Source: Chromera velia
Taxonomy: Eukaryota > Sar > Chromeraceae
Assembly (NCBI GenBank): GCA_018398765.1
Contig: JAHBMJ010001420.1
Coordinates: forward strand, 1 to 31,183
Direction of reading: 5' to 3'
DNA length: 31,183 nucleotides
The translations under genes were made by a program, and so were the position numbers. Below are positions 21,376 through 30,673 of the stretch, in pieces (within the stretch, counting starts at the first letter, position 1; each line of letters opens with the position of its first letter). The notes below the pieces were generated by a model. The model did no database searches, was not told where the DNA came from, and was given only the letters and a program-made list of their open reading frames with translations.

Positions 21376-22827
21376 TTAGGCCTTCAATTTTTGCAAGCGG
21401 CGAACAGCTTCCTTTAGGTCGTCAAGCCGACGACAGAAGCAGAAACGCAAATAGTCAGTTGGAGCATGTCCCCCCGCCCCTCTTTCTGCCTCCGACGCTT
21501 TTTCCTTCTCCCCCTCCAAGAAGAAGAAATTGTCTCCAGGCACACACGCCACTTTGTACTCTTTCAACAGAAACAGCGCAGCGTCTCTCGGACGCCCGTG
21601 GAACTCAGCCAGTGCCGGGACCTCTGTGTACCGCACAAAAGCGTAATAGGCCGCTCGGGGCCACGCGAGTCTGAACCCAATTTTCTCCAATTCTCCACAG
21701 AGGAAGTCTCTCCGCTCTTCGTATTTTTTGGCCATCTTTGTGTAGAACTCAGTCGGTGCCCTGTTCAGCAAAGCCTCGCACCCGATCTGAATCGGGGTGG
21801 GGCACTGCATGACCATCTGATCGTGCACTGCTCGGATGGCGCCTGTGACAGCGGGAGGGGATATCACCCACCCGCAACGCCACCCAGTGGCACTCCAAGT
21901 CTTCGAGACAGAATTCAAAATGAGGTACAATCCCTTCATCTTCTCAACCTCCTCTTCCGAGAACCCAGCTTCAGGGGTGAGGATGGTCTCCGTGTCCCGA
22001 CCAACAAGGAAGTGAGTCAACTTGGCACCCCCCTCCTCGTCTCCCTGAAAAATCATATGCTCATAGATGTCGTCTCCAAGGAGGTAGCAGTCGTTCTCGA
22101 TGCAGAGACGGCAAAGAATCCGCAATTCGGAGACAGTGAACACTTTCCCCGTGGGGTTGTGAGGGTCACACAAAACCATGGCTCTGCACTCCTTCATCTT
22201 CGTTGCGATATCTGCAAAATCCATCGTCCATTCACCGTCTATCTCTCGGAGACGGGTGAACAGCGCACGGAGGTGGAAGACCCCCGCCTGAGACGGGTAC
22301 AGTTCATGGAACGGCTCCATCACAAGGACGCCGTCTCCGGGGACAAGCAGAGCCCGGAGAACGGCTGCCATGGCCTCAGTGGCACCCAACGTGATTGTGA
22401 TCTCCGTCTCTGGGTCAATCCCCGCACCCCCCCTCTTGCCGGGGTAGAACCTCTCATAATAGCTCGAAACAGCCTGCCTCATGACTGGCCTTCCCACAGG
22501 CATGGAATACTGGGAGTGCATATCGATTGGGTGGGAGGAGACAATAGACTCGAGAAAGGACGAGAGGGAGAGGTCCTTTGGGTCCTTCCCCTCTCTGCTG
22601 GCGACTGCTTGGAGTAGGTCTCCAACAGAGGAGGAAGCTAACTCGGCCTGGCGGTCTGGGGTGCCTCCCAAGAGACCGCAGACGAGGGAGGAGACGCCCT
22701 CGGGCATTGGGGGTTCGTTGGGGAATCCTTGGGAGAGATTAACGGCGTCATGCTGAATTGCAAGACGCGACATGAGACGAATAACGCTCTCTGATACTGG
22801 TTGGCCCTTGGAAGTCATTTTCGTCAC
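21376..22827 (-). CDS. PLP-dependent aminotransferase, class I/II (kynurenine/methionine aminotransferase-like), single exon
   Basis: A single ORF of 483 codons starts at ATG 22825-22827; an in-frame ATG three codons later is an alternative. Fold-type I hallmarks are all present: NLSQGFPNEPP at 30-40, YSMPVGRPVMRQAV at 107-120, DPHNPTGKVF at 221-230 (N224 near the PLP ring), DDIYEHMIF at 252-260 (Y255), SVSKTWSATGWRCGW at 306-320 with the Schiff-base lysine K309, and YLRFCFCRRLDDL at 459-471 with the carboxylate-binding arginine R461. It would move an amino group from an amino acid to a 2-oxo acid. The opening motif is closest to kynurenine/glutamine transaminases, but the substrate cannot be fixed from sequence. 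It is longer than the usual 390-430 residues because of extra segments at about 48-100, 262-295 and 438-456. No clear targeting peptide, so probably cytosolic. Confidence 0.92.
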   Translation of the reverse strand: MTKMTSKGQPVSESVIRLMSRLAIQHDAVNLSQGFPNEPPMPEGVSSLVCGLLGGTPDRQAELASSSVGDLLQAVASREGKDPKDLSLSSFLESIVSSHPIDMHSQYSMPVGRPVMRQAVSSYYERFYPGKRGGAGIDPETEITITLGATEAMAAVLRALLVPGDGVLVMEPFHELYPSQAGVFHLRALFTRLREIDGEWTMDFADIATKMKECRAMVLCDPHNPTGKVFTVSELRILCRLCIENDCYLLGDDIYEHMIFQGDEEGGAKLTHFLVGRDTETILTPEAGFSEEEVEKMKGLYLILNSVSKTWSATGWRCGWVISPPAVTGAIRAVHDQMVMQCPTPIQIGCEALLNRAPTEFYTKMAKKYEERRDFLCGELEKIGFRLAWPRAAYYAFVRYTEVPALAEFHGRPRDAALFLLKEYKVACVPGDNFFFLEGEKEKASEAERGAGGHAPTDYLRFCFCRRLDDLKEAVRRLQKLKA

Positions 22828-23606
22828 GCACTCTGGACACTGTTCTGAAAATTTCTCTTCCCGTCTCGCTCTTTAGTTCAGTCTTTGCTGTGAAGCTTCC
22901 GACGCGTCTCCTCAGAGTGGAAATATAGAACTAGCAGCTGGTCTTGTTACAGACTGGTAAAGCTAGTTATACAGTCGAAATGCGGCATCAGGAGACTCCC
23001 ATTTTGGGTTGATCGAGCCTTTCTGAAACGAGACGGCAACCACGCGCGGCCCCGGAAAGTATGCATGGGCTCCCGCAGTCTCGAGTTTCGATCGAAGTCC
23101 GCGGGGCCACCCGCACGCACTTGAATGTGGGGCACTTACACGACTGTCGCGGGATGTGTCACTGAAGTGTTTCTAAGTATGACCTGGGTGGCCCTTCAAG
23201 CCGTCTACCAATGCACAGCGCTGCAGGGTGAACTGCTCGGGTATATCACTTAAAAAAAAATATAATAAAATATAGTCTGTACCCCCCCCCTAAACAAAGA
23301 TAGAGAAGATGTATACTCTTAAAAGTGTGTTCAATGTGGTTCTAAGCCCAGTAGAACCTTATACACAATACAAACTGGGTGATTGTTTGCTTTTATCACG
23401 AAGTTATAGAGGTTTAAAGTCATTTTGCTACTATAGGTTCTAAAAAGACAAAAGCCTAAGTTCAGTAACTTTTTTCAGAACCTAAGAGAACCTTACAGAA
23501 CCTTACATAACTTTACTTCTACTGAAGTCTAATACTTAAAAACGTTTTTTAACGTTTGAGTTTCTTACATAAACGATGGTTTTTTTCATCCACTTCATTT
23601 TTAAAG
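22828..23606. other. Upstream region of the aminotransferase and AT-rich repeat DNA
   Basis: The first 350 bases are GC-balanced and should contain the aminotransferase promoter and 5' UTR (read leftwards). From 23250 it is AT-rich, with a run of about ten C at 23282 and several AGAACCT words (about 23484-23510). No gene found. Confidence 0.5.
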
Positions 23607-24050
23607 TTAGTCTGAAAACACATCCCCACTCTCCTCACCATGTCTCACAGCCGGACCCCCACTCTCCACACTATAAGTGGTTCCGTTTGCTTTCAGCTCT
23701 ATCTGCACAACTCCTTCCTCCAGTCTGACTTCCCCCGGAAGAAACTCTCTCAGCTTTTCACATTCTTCAAAGAAGGATCACTCAGCTTACTGCAATTCTT
23801 CCTTTTGAATTCGGAGTCCACCATCGATCAAAACTGCTGAATGAATCCAAAAAAAGATACCTGAAAGGGGGAGGTCGTCTGTCTGGCTCATGGTGGAGTT
23901 TCGAAGAGTCAGAGGAAGGAACATTGAGGTCTCAGAATCATCTCTGTCGTTCACTTTCTCATACGAAATCACTCGGGCAGAAATACCCTTGTTCTCAACA
24001 ATATGGGCCATACAAGACAAGCCAATACCTAGGCCAACACTATCCAACAC
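23607..24050 (-). pseudogene. Possible two-exon fragment with a histidine-kinase-type ATPase G-box
   Basis: Read leftwards, 24050-23861 encodes DSVGLGIGLSCMAHIVENKG and then ETSMFLPLTL. This resembles the G2 box and last strand of HATPase_c domains of sensor histidine kinases (GxGLGL...IVE..G...S.F.LPL). It ends in phase 1 at a TCAG/GTATCT donor. A phase-1 acceptor (TTTGAAG) opens 23764-23607, encoding ECEKLREFLPGEVRLEEG and about 35 more residues to TAA at 23607-23609. The matching phases support splicing. An in-frame TGA lies just upstream of 24050 and there is no N-box, so this is probably a fragment or relic. The family call rests on short motifs only. Confidence 0.3.
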
Positions 24051-25645
24051 TCACCCCCCTCTTTATCACTGGAAGGGGGTAAACAATATGCAGAAGGAGA
24101 AAAAAGAGACAGCCACCACTGTCATTCAGCTTTGTCATCCAGGCCTCATCCTGCAATTCTAAACGAAAGTCCGGGCGGCGTTGCGGCTCTAAGCTGCGGC
24201 TGCTATTCACAGTTCAGGTAATAAGGGAGGGGGATAGGAGGGGAGTGACGGCTAGGGCGTGAAGGAGGATAAAAACCCTGATTGTCTCATCAGTTTGCGA
24301 GCGTTCCTGGTCAGTTTGATCATATTTCTATTGAAAAAAGGCCAGTTTAAGGTGGTTTCAGCAGGTTCTGGCAGGTTCTGAGGAAAAGGTTTTCAGAAAC
24401 GGATGGTTCAGGAACTTTTCTTAGAACCTCAGGTGGCGAAACGTCTATAACCTACTATAACCTACCATAACCTGACTATAAACATTCAAAACCATGTTTT
24501 TTAAGCTTTTAAGAAGTTGTTTAATCATTTTAACTCTTAGAAACTTGATTTTATTTGTTGAAAAATAGTGTTCTTAGTCTAGAACTTTGTTAAAACTTTT
24601 ATATAACCACAAGTAGTGATACACTCTAGGTGAACTGGTTTAAAGTGCATTTCTGTCAATGTGGATCGTGCAAATGTGTAAAGAAAACGAAGGAGACGGG
24701 TAGCAAGACAGACTGACTCGGGAAGGAGATGGAGACGGAGCTGGATAGTGAAGAAGACTGCAAGAATGATACGACTGTTCTATTGCTTCCTAGCTGTCGT
24801 TCTCTTACAGATGGTGGTGGGGGACGGAGTACTCCCCCCACCGATTCCCTCCCCCTCTTCATCTCCCTCTGACGCCCCGTAGAGAATGGAGGTGGAAGGT
24901 CTCCCGCGAGGATGTAAGAAAATGAAGAAGAGAGATGGGAAGCACACGGCAATCCTGTACTATGCACGAGCAGCCATTAACGTTAAAATAGAACAGCAAG
25001 AACAAGAAAGGGCAAGAAAGGGACTCCCCCATGCATCTATAAACAAATTGGCCTGTAAAAATACTGCAACAGGGCCGGTGACCAACCACTTGCACAGCAC
25101 ACACAAGAAAGAACAAACATCATGCAAGACCTATGAAACTACAATTACCAAAAAATGGCATAGAGTGCCCTCTCATCAGTACCAGAATAGAATCTTCGGC
25201 AACCAGTTACCTGAGGAAGCGTGACTGCTAAATGTCATGTGCTCATACTCGCCACAATCCAGAGTCTATCTCTTTGGCTCACTCTGACCCGCTGCTGTGT
25301 TTCCTCTTTCCAAAGCAGGAATAAAGTCCAGGAGACTCGCGACTACGTCCCGAGAGGCCTCGTTCGACTGCGGTCAAAACGTAGCGTCGAGTCTCCATCG
25401 TCAAGATATCGGCCTAAGTTTTGTCTCCTGAAGAAACGAACATGAACTGATTATGATCACTTGGGCGTTAAGCCGCGGGAGACTGAAAAGTCTGAAATAC
25501 AAAGTTCGAAGAAAAAAAGCTTCCATCTTTGCGTCCAGTTCACTTGCTGCCAACATTTCTATGCAAGTCATTGATCTGGCTGTGTGCAGTGGCAAGAGCT
25601 CCCTTCTTCTTGAGAGCGGCTGAGTCAGCCTTTAAAAAAGGATGT
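24051..25645. other. Interval without a confident gene
   Basis: 24170-24650 is AT-rich, with AGGTTCT words near 24360-24380 and ATAACCTACTATAACCTACCATAACCT at about 24449-24475. 24660-25640 is GC-balanced. The one coding-like stretch is 25319-25445 (+), after a TTTCCAAAGCAG acceptor-like site: an Arg/Lys-rich peptide (NKVQETRDYVPRGLVRLR...) ending in TGA, for which I can find no partner exon. Confidence 0.45.
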
Positions 25646-26000
25646 TCAAAGAGGGAGTATACGGTAATCAGGGAAGAGGTTGACAACAGCAGTAAGGAAG
25701 AAAAAATAATGGACGGACTCCTTCAGACTCGAGAGTCTGCACACCTTCAAACTCTCCGTCTTCCTGAAGACGGCGACCGCCTCAGGTGTTACCGTGCCAG
25801 TTGGTGCCGGAGTTATTGCCGTTCCAGGTATTATAGTTGTTGTATCTGCTTGTGAACATGTTCCTAGAATGGTAGTCGCTGTAGGCGCGGGATAGTGCTG
25901 CCTGCAAGGCGACATAATATGCAAGGGCAGAGACTTGCATGAAAATTTAAAAACACATCTGAATGCCAGACAGAATACGGAAACGAGCAAGGGAAAGCGG

Positions 26001-26007
<7 letters not shown>

Positions 26008-26047
<40 letters not shown>

Positions 26048-26075
26048 AAGAGAGAGAGAGAGAGAGAAAGAAAAA

Positions 26076-26107
<32 letters not shown>

Positions 26108-26215
26108 GAGAAAGGAAGGAAGGAAGGAAGGAAGGAAGGAAGGGAGGAAGGGAGGAAGGAAGGAAGGAAGGAAGGAAGAAAGGAAGAAAGAAAGAAAAAA
26201 AGAAAGAACGAACGA

Positions 26216-26251
<36 letters not shown>

Positions 26252-26254
26252 ACG
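26008..26254. repeat. (GA)n/(GAAA)n/(GAAG)n compound tract in pseudogene intron 2
   Basis: About 250 bases of pure purine on this strand: GA repeats, then GAAA, GGAA and GAAA again. On the gene's strand it is an uninterrupted pyrimidine tract within intron 2. Long purine/pyrimidine mirror tracts of this kind can form triplex DNA. Confidence 0.95.
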
Positions 26255-26358
26255 ACGTCGAAAGTGAGAAGAAGCAAAAAAAGACCGTTTCCTCGTTCCT
26301 CCGCAGAGGCATCAGAAGGCAATTGAGGCCTCACCTGTGCATGCTGAGAAGTGTCCTC

Positions 26359-27197
26359 CTAGGAGGTAGCACTAGGATGAACATTATAGGTACCCCTAGT
26401 TTGGTGGGCTTCCTAACTAGTTAGGATAATAGTTTAGACTTATACAGTGACTACATAAAAGTTACAGATATAAAACATGTTAGAGATTCGATTTCTATTC
26501 TACCGGGCCATTCATGCTTTCTAGTTCATGAGAAATTGTTGTTTAAAGGTGGTATCGCCACGATCTGGTGGGGCTTTTCATGGCGGGGATGGACTTTGAC
26601 AAACCTTCCCCTCCCGCTAGTACGCCTGGCCCGCCACGTCCCGCCAGACACAGTCAATCTCCGCCAAGAAACGTGAACACCTCACATATACCCTGCAAGG
26701 TCTCTGTGTCTGTTGTATAGACAGATAGGCAGAGAGATAAACAGACAGACAGAAAGACAGGCAGGCAGGCAAACGAGAAGAGAGAACGAACAGGCAGTCA
26801 GTCAGTCGTAGACAGGCAGGCAAACGAGAAGAGAGAACGAACAGACAGTCAGTCAATCGTAGACAGGCAGGCAGGTTAAAAAGACATAAGAGCGCGGTAG
26901 ACTTTCCTTTGGCGGGTATTTCTTTCGTTGGCGGGGGGGTCTAAGCATTGATAGACTCCATGGCCCCGCCAGGTCAAGCTGCCCGCCACCCCGCCAAATC
27001 GTGGTGATATGACTTTGAACCAATTTTTTGAAGTGAAGATGTAACCCGCCATCAGTTCTGTTAGCTTAAATCAACACTTTAGAATGTGGAAAAAAAGATT
27101 GGTATATAAACCAAGTGCCCGCCATGTCTAGAGTTTTTGTTAGAGAATGTATAAAGTTAGGGTCACCCTTATAGAGTAACGTAGTGCTACCCCCTAG
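26359..27197. mobile_element. Non-autonomous MULE-like DNA transposon, 839 bp
   Basis: Ends are CTAGGAGGTAGCACTA (left) and TAGTGCTACCCCCTAG (right), inverse complements with one mismatch. A perfect 9-bp target duplication AGTGTCCTC is present at 26350-26358 and 27198-27206. The intact paralogue at about 29031-29041 has the site once, uninterrupted: a related empty site that proves the insertion. Similarity between the arms resumes further in (GGTGGTATCGCCACGATCTGG on the left; CCAAATCGTGGTGATATGAC on the right), so the TIRs are long. Nine-bp duplications and long TIRs point to Mutator-like elements. No transposase ORF. A 51-bp tandem repeat lies inside. Confidence 0.88.
26757..26873. repeat. 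51-bp tandem repeat inside the MULE-like element
   Basis: Two copies of a unit containing CAAACGAGAAGAGAGAACGA, AACAG(G/A)CAGTCAGTCA and GTAGACAGGCAGGCA, with the CAAACGAG word at 26770 and 26821. Confidence 0.8.
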
Positions 27198-27735
27198 AGT
27201 GTCCTCAGTCTGGTTGGCGGCAATGGAGGCTCCGGGAGTCTCAGCATCGCCTTCGGGGGAGACGGTGGGGGACTCCTCAACGACGCTCACCGGTTCTGCC
27301 TGCAAGGTGGGAGAAGGGAGAGAGATGAAGAAAGGTAACCGGGGCACATGGGAAATGAAAGGAAGTCTATCCATCGAGGGCGGTGAGAGTGGAGTAGGGG
27401 GATGATCCGAAGGACCACGAGAAAGAGGGAACACAAAGACGACAAAAAATGGAAAAAGCGAGATAGTGGGGCTTGCACAGATCACACACAGACAAAGACA
27501 CCTCACCTCTACAGCCTCTACACGCAAAGTGGGGTCAGCAGTCGGGGTGGTCTCTGCATGCTGCCCCTCCTCTAGCTCCTCCTGGAGAAGTCAAGCCTGA
27601 GCCGTCTCCTGGCCCTAACATGCCAGAAAGTGGCAGGGCAGCAATGCACATGCACATTTCATCGTCGTACAGCTTTTCAGAGGAGCATAGCAAGGCAAAT
27701 ACACTGCCACACATACACATGGCCACGGGAGACTG

Positions 27736-28005
27736 TGGTTCGCAGCAGGTCAGTCAAAGCTTCACGGTGTCTACTTGTCGCTTTGGCGAGTGATCATGTC
27801 TGAGAGACATTGTCAGTGAGTGAGGCAGTGCTTAGATGAGTTTTGGGTTCAGTGAGTGAGCGCCTGAGTGGGCGAGGACGTGAGTCAGTGAGTGCCTCAT
27901 GAGTGAGTTGGGTGAGCGAGTTGTAAGTGAGTGAGCAGATGGGTGGGTGAGTCGACGAGCTCCTCTGTGTGTGTGTGCGTGCACGCGCGCACGAGCGAGC
28001 GAGCG

Positions 28006-28042
<37 letters not shown>

Positions 28043-28260
28043 AAGTAAAAGAGTGGAAGGAGTGTGAGCAGATGAGAGCGCAAGAGAGCAGGTGTCTGTT
28101 TTTGTCCGTGTGTTTGTGCTGTCGTCTGTCTGTCTGTGTCTGTGCATGTCAGTCTGTGTTCTCTGGTACGTGTTTGAGTTTGTTTGGGGGGCAGGGAAGG
28201 AAGGAAGGAAGGAAGAAGGACGGAAGGGGGGGGGGGAAGCAGCCTCAGAAACAGATGTAC
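27736..28260. repeat. Low-complexity spacer between the two gene copies
   Basis: GTGAGTGAG-type repeats at about 27812-27950, GTGTGTGC and then a (GC)n run near 27982-28020 passing directly into (GA)n to 28042, GTCTGTCTGTCT near 28120 and (GGAA)n followed by ten G near 28195-28236. Alternating GC next to GA is a candidate Z-DNA/H-DNA junction. The long open frame on the minus strand through this region comes from the repeats and is not evidence of coding. Confidence 0.75.
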
Positions 28261-28332
28261 AGAGAGGGAGCGTAAGGTGATGGTGGAAGGGTTTGAAAAA
28301 AGGAAGGAAAGAAAGAAGCAAGGAAGAGAAAA

Positions 28333-28713
28333 CAATGGACGGACTCCTTGAGTCTCGAGAGTCTGGACAGCTCCAGGTTCTTCCTCTTCCTGGAGACGCC
28401 GACCGTAAAGGATAGTAGGGCCGTAGGCGTTGCCGGTCCATTGAGGGCCGTAGGTGTTGCCGCTCCATCTGTTATATTGATGGCTTGAGCCATATATAGT
28501 GCGGTTCCAGATGCTGGGGCCATTGTTAACACTGTTCAACCTGTTGTCGTTGATGTATCTGCTGCTGAAAATGTTCCCGGAACGGTAGTCGCTGTAGACG
28601 TCGGATGGCACTGCCTGTAAGGCGACATGATATGCAAGGTCACAGGCTTGCATATGCTTTGAGAAAACATCTGAATGCCAGACAGAATACGGGAGCGAGG
28701 GAGGGAAACCGGA

Positions 28714-28744
<31 letters not shown>

Positions 28745-28802
28745 GAAGGAAGGAAGGAAAGCAAGCAAGCAAGCAAACAAGAAAGAAAAAAAGAAAGAAC
28801 GA

Positions 28803-28834
<32 letters not shown>

Positions 28835-28882
28835 ACGAAAGAAAGAAAAAGAAAAAAAGAAAAAAAGAAAGAAAGAAAGAAA

Positions 28883-28914
<32 letters not shown>

Positions 28915-29592
28915 AAAAAAAAGAAAGAACAACGTCGAAAGTGAGAAGAAGCAAATTTAAAAAAGACCGTTTCCTCGCTCCTCCGCAGAGGCATCAGAAG
29001 GCAATTGACGCCTCACCTGTACAGGCTGAGAAGTGTCCTCAGTCTGGTTGGCGGCAATGGAGGCTCTGGGAGTCTCGGCATCGCCTTCGGGGGAGACGGT
29101 GGGGGACTCCTCAACGACGCTCACCGGTTCTGCCTGCGAGGTGGGAGACGGGAAGAGACTCTCTGAGATGAAGAAAGGTAACCGGCGCACGTGAGAAATG
29201 AAAGGAAGTCTATCCATCGAGGGCGGTGAGAGTGGGGTAGGGGGATGATCCGAAGGACCACGAGAAAGAGGGAACACAAAGATGACAAAAAATGGAAAAA
29301 GCGAGATAGAGGGGCTTGCACAGATCACACACAGACAAAGACACCTCACCTCTACAGCCTCTACACGCAAAGTGGGGTCAGCAGTCGGGGTGGTCTCTGC
29401 ATGCTGCCCCTCCTCTAGCTCCTCCTGGAGAAGGCGAGCTGACGGATCAGTGACGCGATCTCCTGTGGGTCCGCCCTTGTGTTGACCTCCTAGGTAACCA
29501 ACGTCGGTCTGACCCAATAGCCGTCTCTGAGCCGTCTCGTGGCCCTGACATGCCAGAAGGGGGCACAGAAGCAGTGCACAGGCGCGTTTCAT
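28333..29592 (-). CDS. Small secreted protein with Gly/Asn/Tyr/Trp-rich WxGN repeats (3' end uncertain)
   Basis: Exon 1 29592-29350 (81 codons), exon 2 29133-29017 (39 codons), exon 3 from 28614 leftwards; all junctions are phase 0 (GTGAGG donors; TCGCAG and TTACAG acceptors). Residues 1-17 (MKRACALLLCPLLACQG) are a signal peptide. Residues 18-120 are polar and acidic (LQEELEEGQHAETTPT, VSVVEESPTVSPEGDAET). Exon 3 encodes SDYRSGNIFSSRY, then a Gly/Asn/Tyr/Trp-rich part with RWSGNTYGPQWTGNAYGPT, then RRLQEEEEPG and LETQGVRPL. Beyond 28333 the frame runs into simple sequence, so the true stop or a further intron is not determined. The family is unknown; the repeats suggest an extracellular structural or adhesive role (inference). 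A full-length paralogue to the left is a pseudogene. Confidence 0.65.
28711..28930. repeat. (GAAA)n-rich tract in intron 2 of the open copy
   Basis: About 220 bases of almost pure GAAA repeat with GGAA, GCAA and GAAC interruptions. It occupies over half of intron 2 (28615-29016) and corresponds to the tract at 26008-26254, though repeat structure and length differ. Confidence 0.95.
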
Positions 29593-30673
29593 CGTCGTAC
29601 AGCTTTTCAGAGTAGCATATTAATAGTAAGGATATAGTATGGCAAACAAACAACCACATGTTTATGTGTCAGCCCTGTGCTTGACTGTCGTCCTCTTTGC
29701 TTAGTTCGCTACCCGTGCAGAAGAGATAAGAAACTCGCAACTTAGCCCCGCGGCCGGAGGGCGGAGCTTAGCTAGCAGCCGTTTCGCACGTGGAGCGCTC
29801 CGCCCGGCGGGCGCGCGACTTTTACCGTGGTACATTTGAGCCACGTGTGGCTATGTAACGGGTATGCAGGGCTTATGCTAACGGGGCTCATAATTTAAAT
29901 ATATATTTCACTTTGTGGTCGTTTTTGTTAGATGCAAATGCTAGGCCTGCCTAGGGGCCTAAGCCCAGTCACCATCGTCTCTGGGGGCCTTCATAAGTTG
30001 GCAGAGAGGTCTGTCAAGCTCATTCTGTGTCTGTCAGTCTGATTTTATGCTCTCATACAATAGAAACGTGACTGTTGATTCATGTGGGTAAAAGGCATGC
30101 AACGACATGTACGCTCATACAACGAAGGAATTTAAGGTAAGTTAAGGTAAACCTCTAATTTTACCCCCGCCTTAGGGTAGAAGTCAAATATAAAAAATAT
30201 TCAATTAGAATTAGAACTTAGTTTAGACGAAGAATAAACTTTTTAGGAAGCTTCAGTTTCACACATTTTGAGCTTCGTGGCCTTAATATTTTTTAGGGTT
30301 AGACATGCCTTACCCTAACCACTTAGGATAACATAGAGTAAAAAAGATTAAAAATTGGGGCAAAATTTTATCCTGACTGTTACTCTACTGATCGGGTGAA
30401 AATCTTTACTCAAAAAAAAAAAAAAGATATTTACTAGAATATATATGTCAAAAACATATTTTTTCTTTAGTTTATCATGCTAACAGATCCTTGTTCTGGG
30501 GAATATTTTGTTTTCTAGTCCTTTCTACAGACTAGGCTACCTACTGATGACATAAACACATCCGGCCTTCACATTTAAGGAATCGAACAGGCAGTAGCTG
30601 GTATCTGAATTCATTGTAATTCCTAGTTGAATTTATCATGCATGATGGGTGACTGGCAATGCGCTCCCATGAT
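29593..30673. other. Promoter side of the secreted-protein gene and AT-rich DNA
   Basis: 29740-29830 is a short, very GC-rich, CpG-rich patch (GCGGCCGGAGGGCGGAGC, GCCCGGCGGGCGCGCG), about 150-240 bases upstream of the start codon at 29592 and possibly a promoter element. From 29880 to 30600 it is AT-rich with a 15-base A run near 30411 and (TTAAGGTAA)2 near 30132. No gene found. Confidence 0.55.

Larger units (their letters stand above)
25782..27662 (-). pseudogene. Pseudogene copy of the small secreted WxGN protein gene
   Basis: Exon 1 (27507-27662) keeps the start and signal-peptide region but has TAG at codon 16 (Gln in the open copy), an in-frame 87-bp deletion and TGA at codon 24. Exon 2 is split by a transposon into 27198-27299 and 26335-26358. 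Exon 3 (25901 down) reads SRAYSDYHSRNMFTSRYNN, then TWNGNNSGTNWHGNT, and meets TGA at 25782-25784; beyond it the paralogue-like RRLQE and GVRPL residues persist, which suggests the frame was once open. Splice sites (GTGAGG donors, TTGCAG acceptors) are preserved. Decay therefore came after duplication. Confidence 0.85.
25650..27735 (-). repeat. Tandem segmental duplication, left copy (B)
   Basis: Matches 28262-29660 in the same orientation, with high identity over the gene parts, interrupted by the insertion at 26359-27197. The match begins near GAGGGAG(T/C) at 25653 and fades after the TCATCGTCGTACAGCTTTTCAGAG block near 27685-27735. Confidence 0.85.
28262..29660 (-). repeat. Tandem segmental duplication, right copy (A)
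   Basis: Direct repeat of 25650-27735, lacking the transposon. It holds the open gene copy and its own GAAA-rich intron tract. Confidence 0.85.

Noticed and set aside
21466-22617. 383-codon plus-strand ORF
   Set aside because: Antisense shadow of the aminotransferase gene, which has all catalytic motifs.
25319-25445. Arg/Lys-rich possible terminal exon
   Set aside because: The acceptor and frame are plausible, but no upstream exon with matching phase could be found; mentioned in the interval entry only.
25935-26334. Lys/Arg/Glu- and Phe/Leu/Ser-rich ORFs on both strands
   Set aside because: Direct translations of GA/GAAA repeats with no independent support.
27832-28932. 366-codon minus-strand ORF as one protein
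   Set aside because: Its ends are translated simple repeats (poly-Phe/Ser/Leu from CTTT and poly-SL/AR from GA/GC). Only the middle (28333-28614) is supported as an exon.
30290-30320. Telomere-like TTTTTAGGGTTAGA and ACCCTAACC words
   Set aside because: Single units in inverted arrangement in AT-rich DNA, not a tandem telomeric array.
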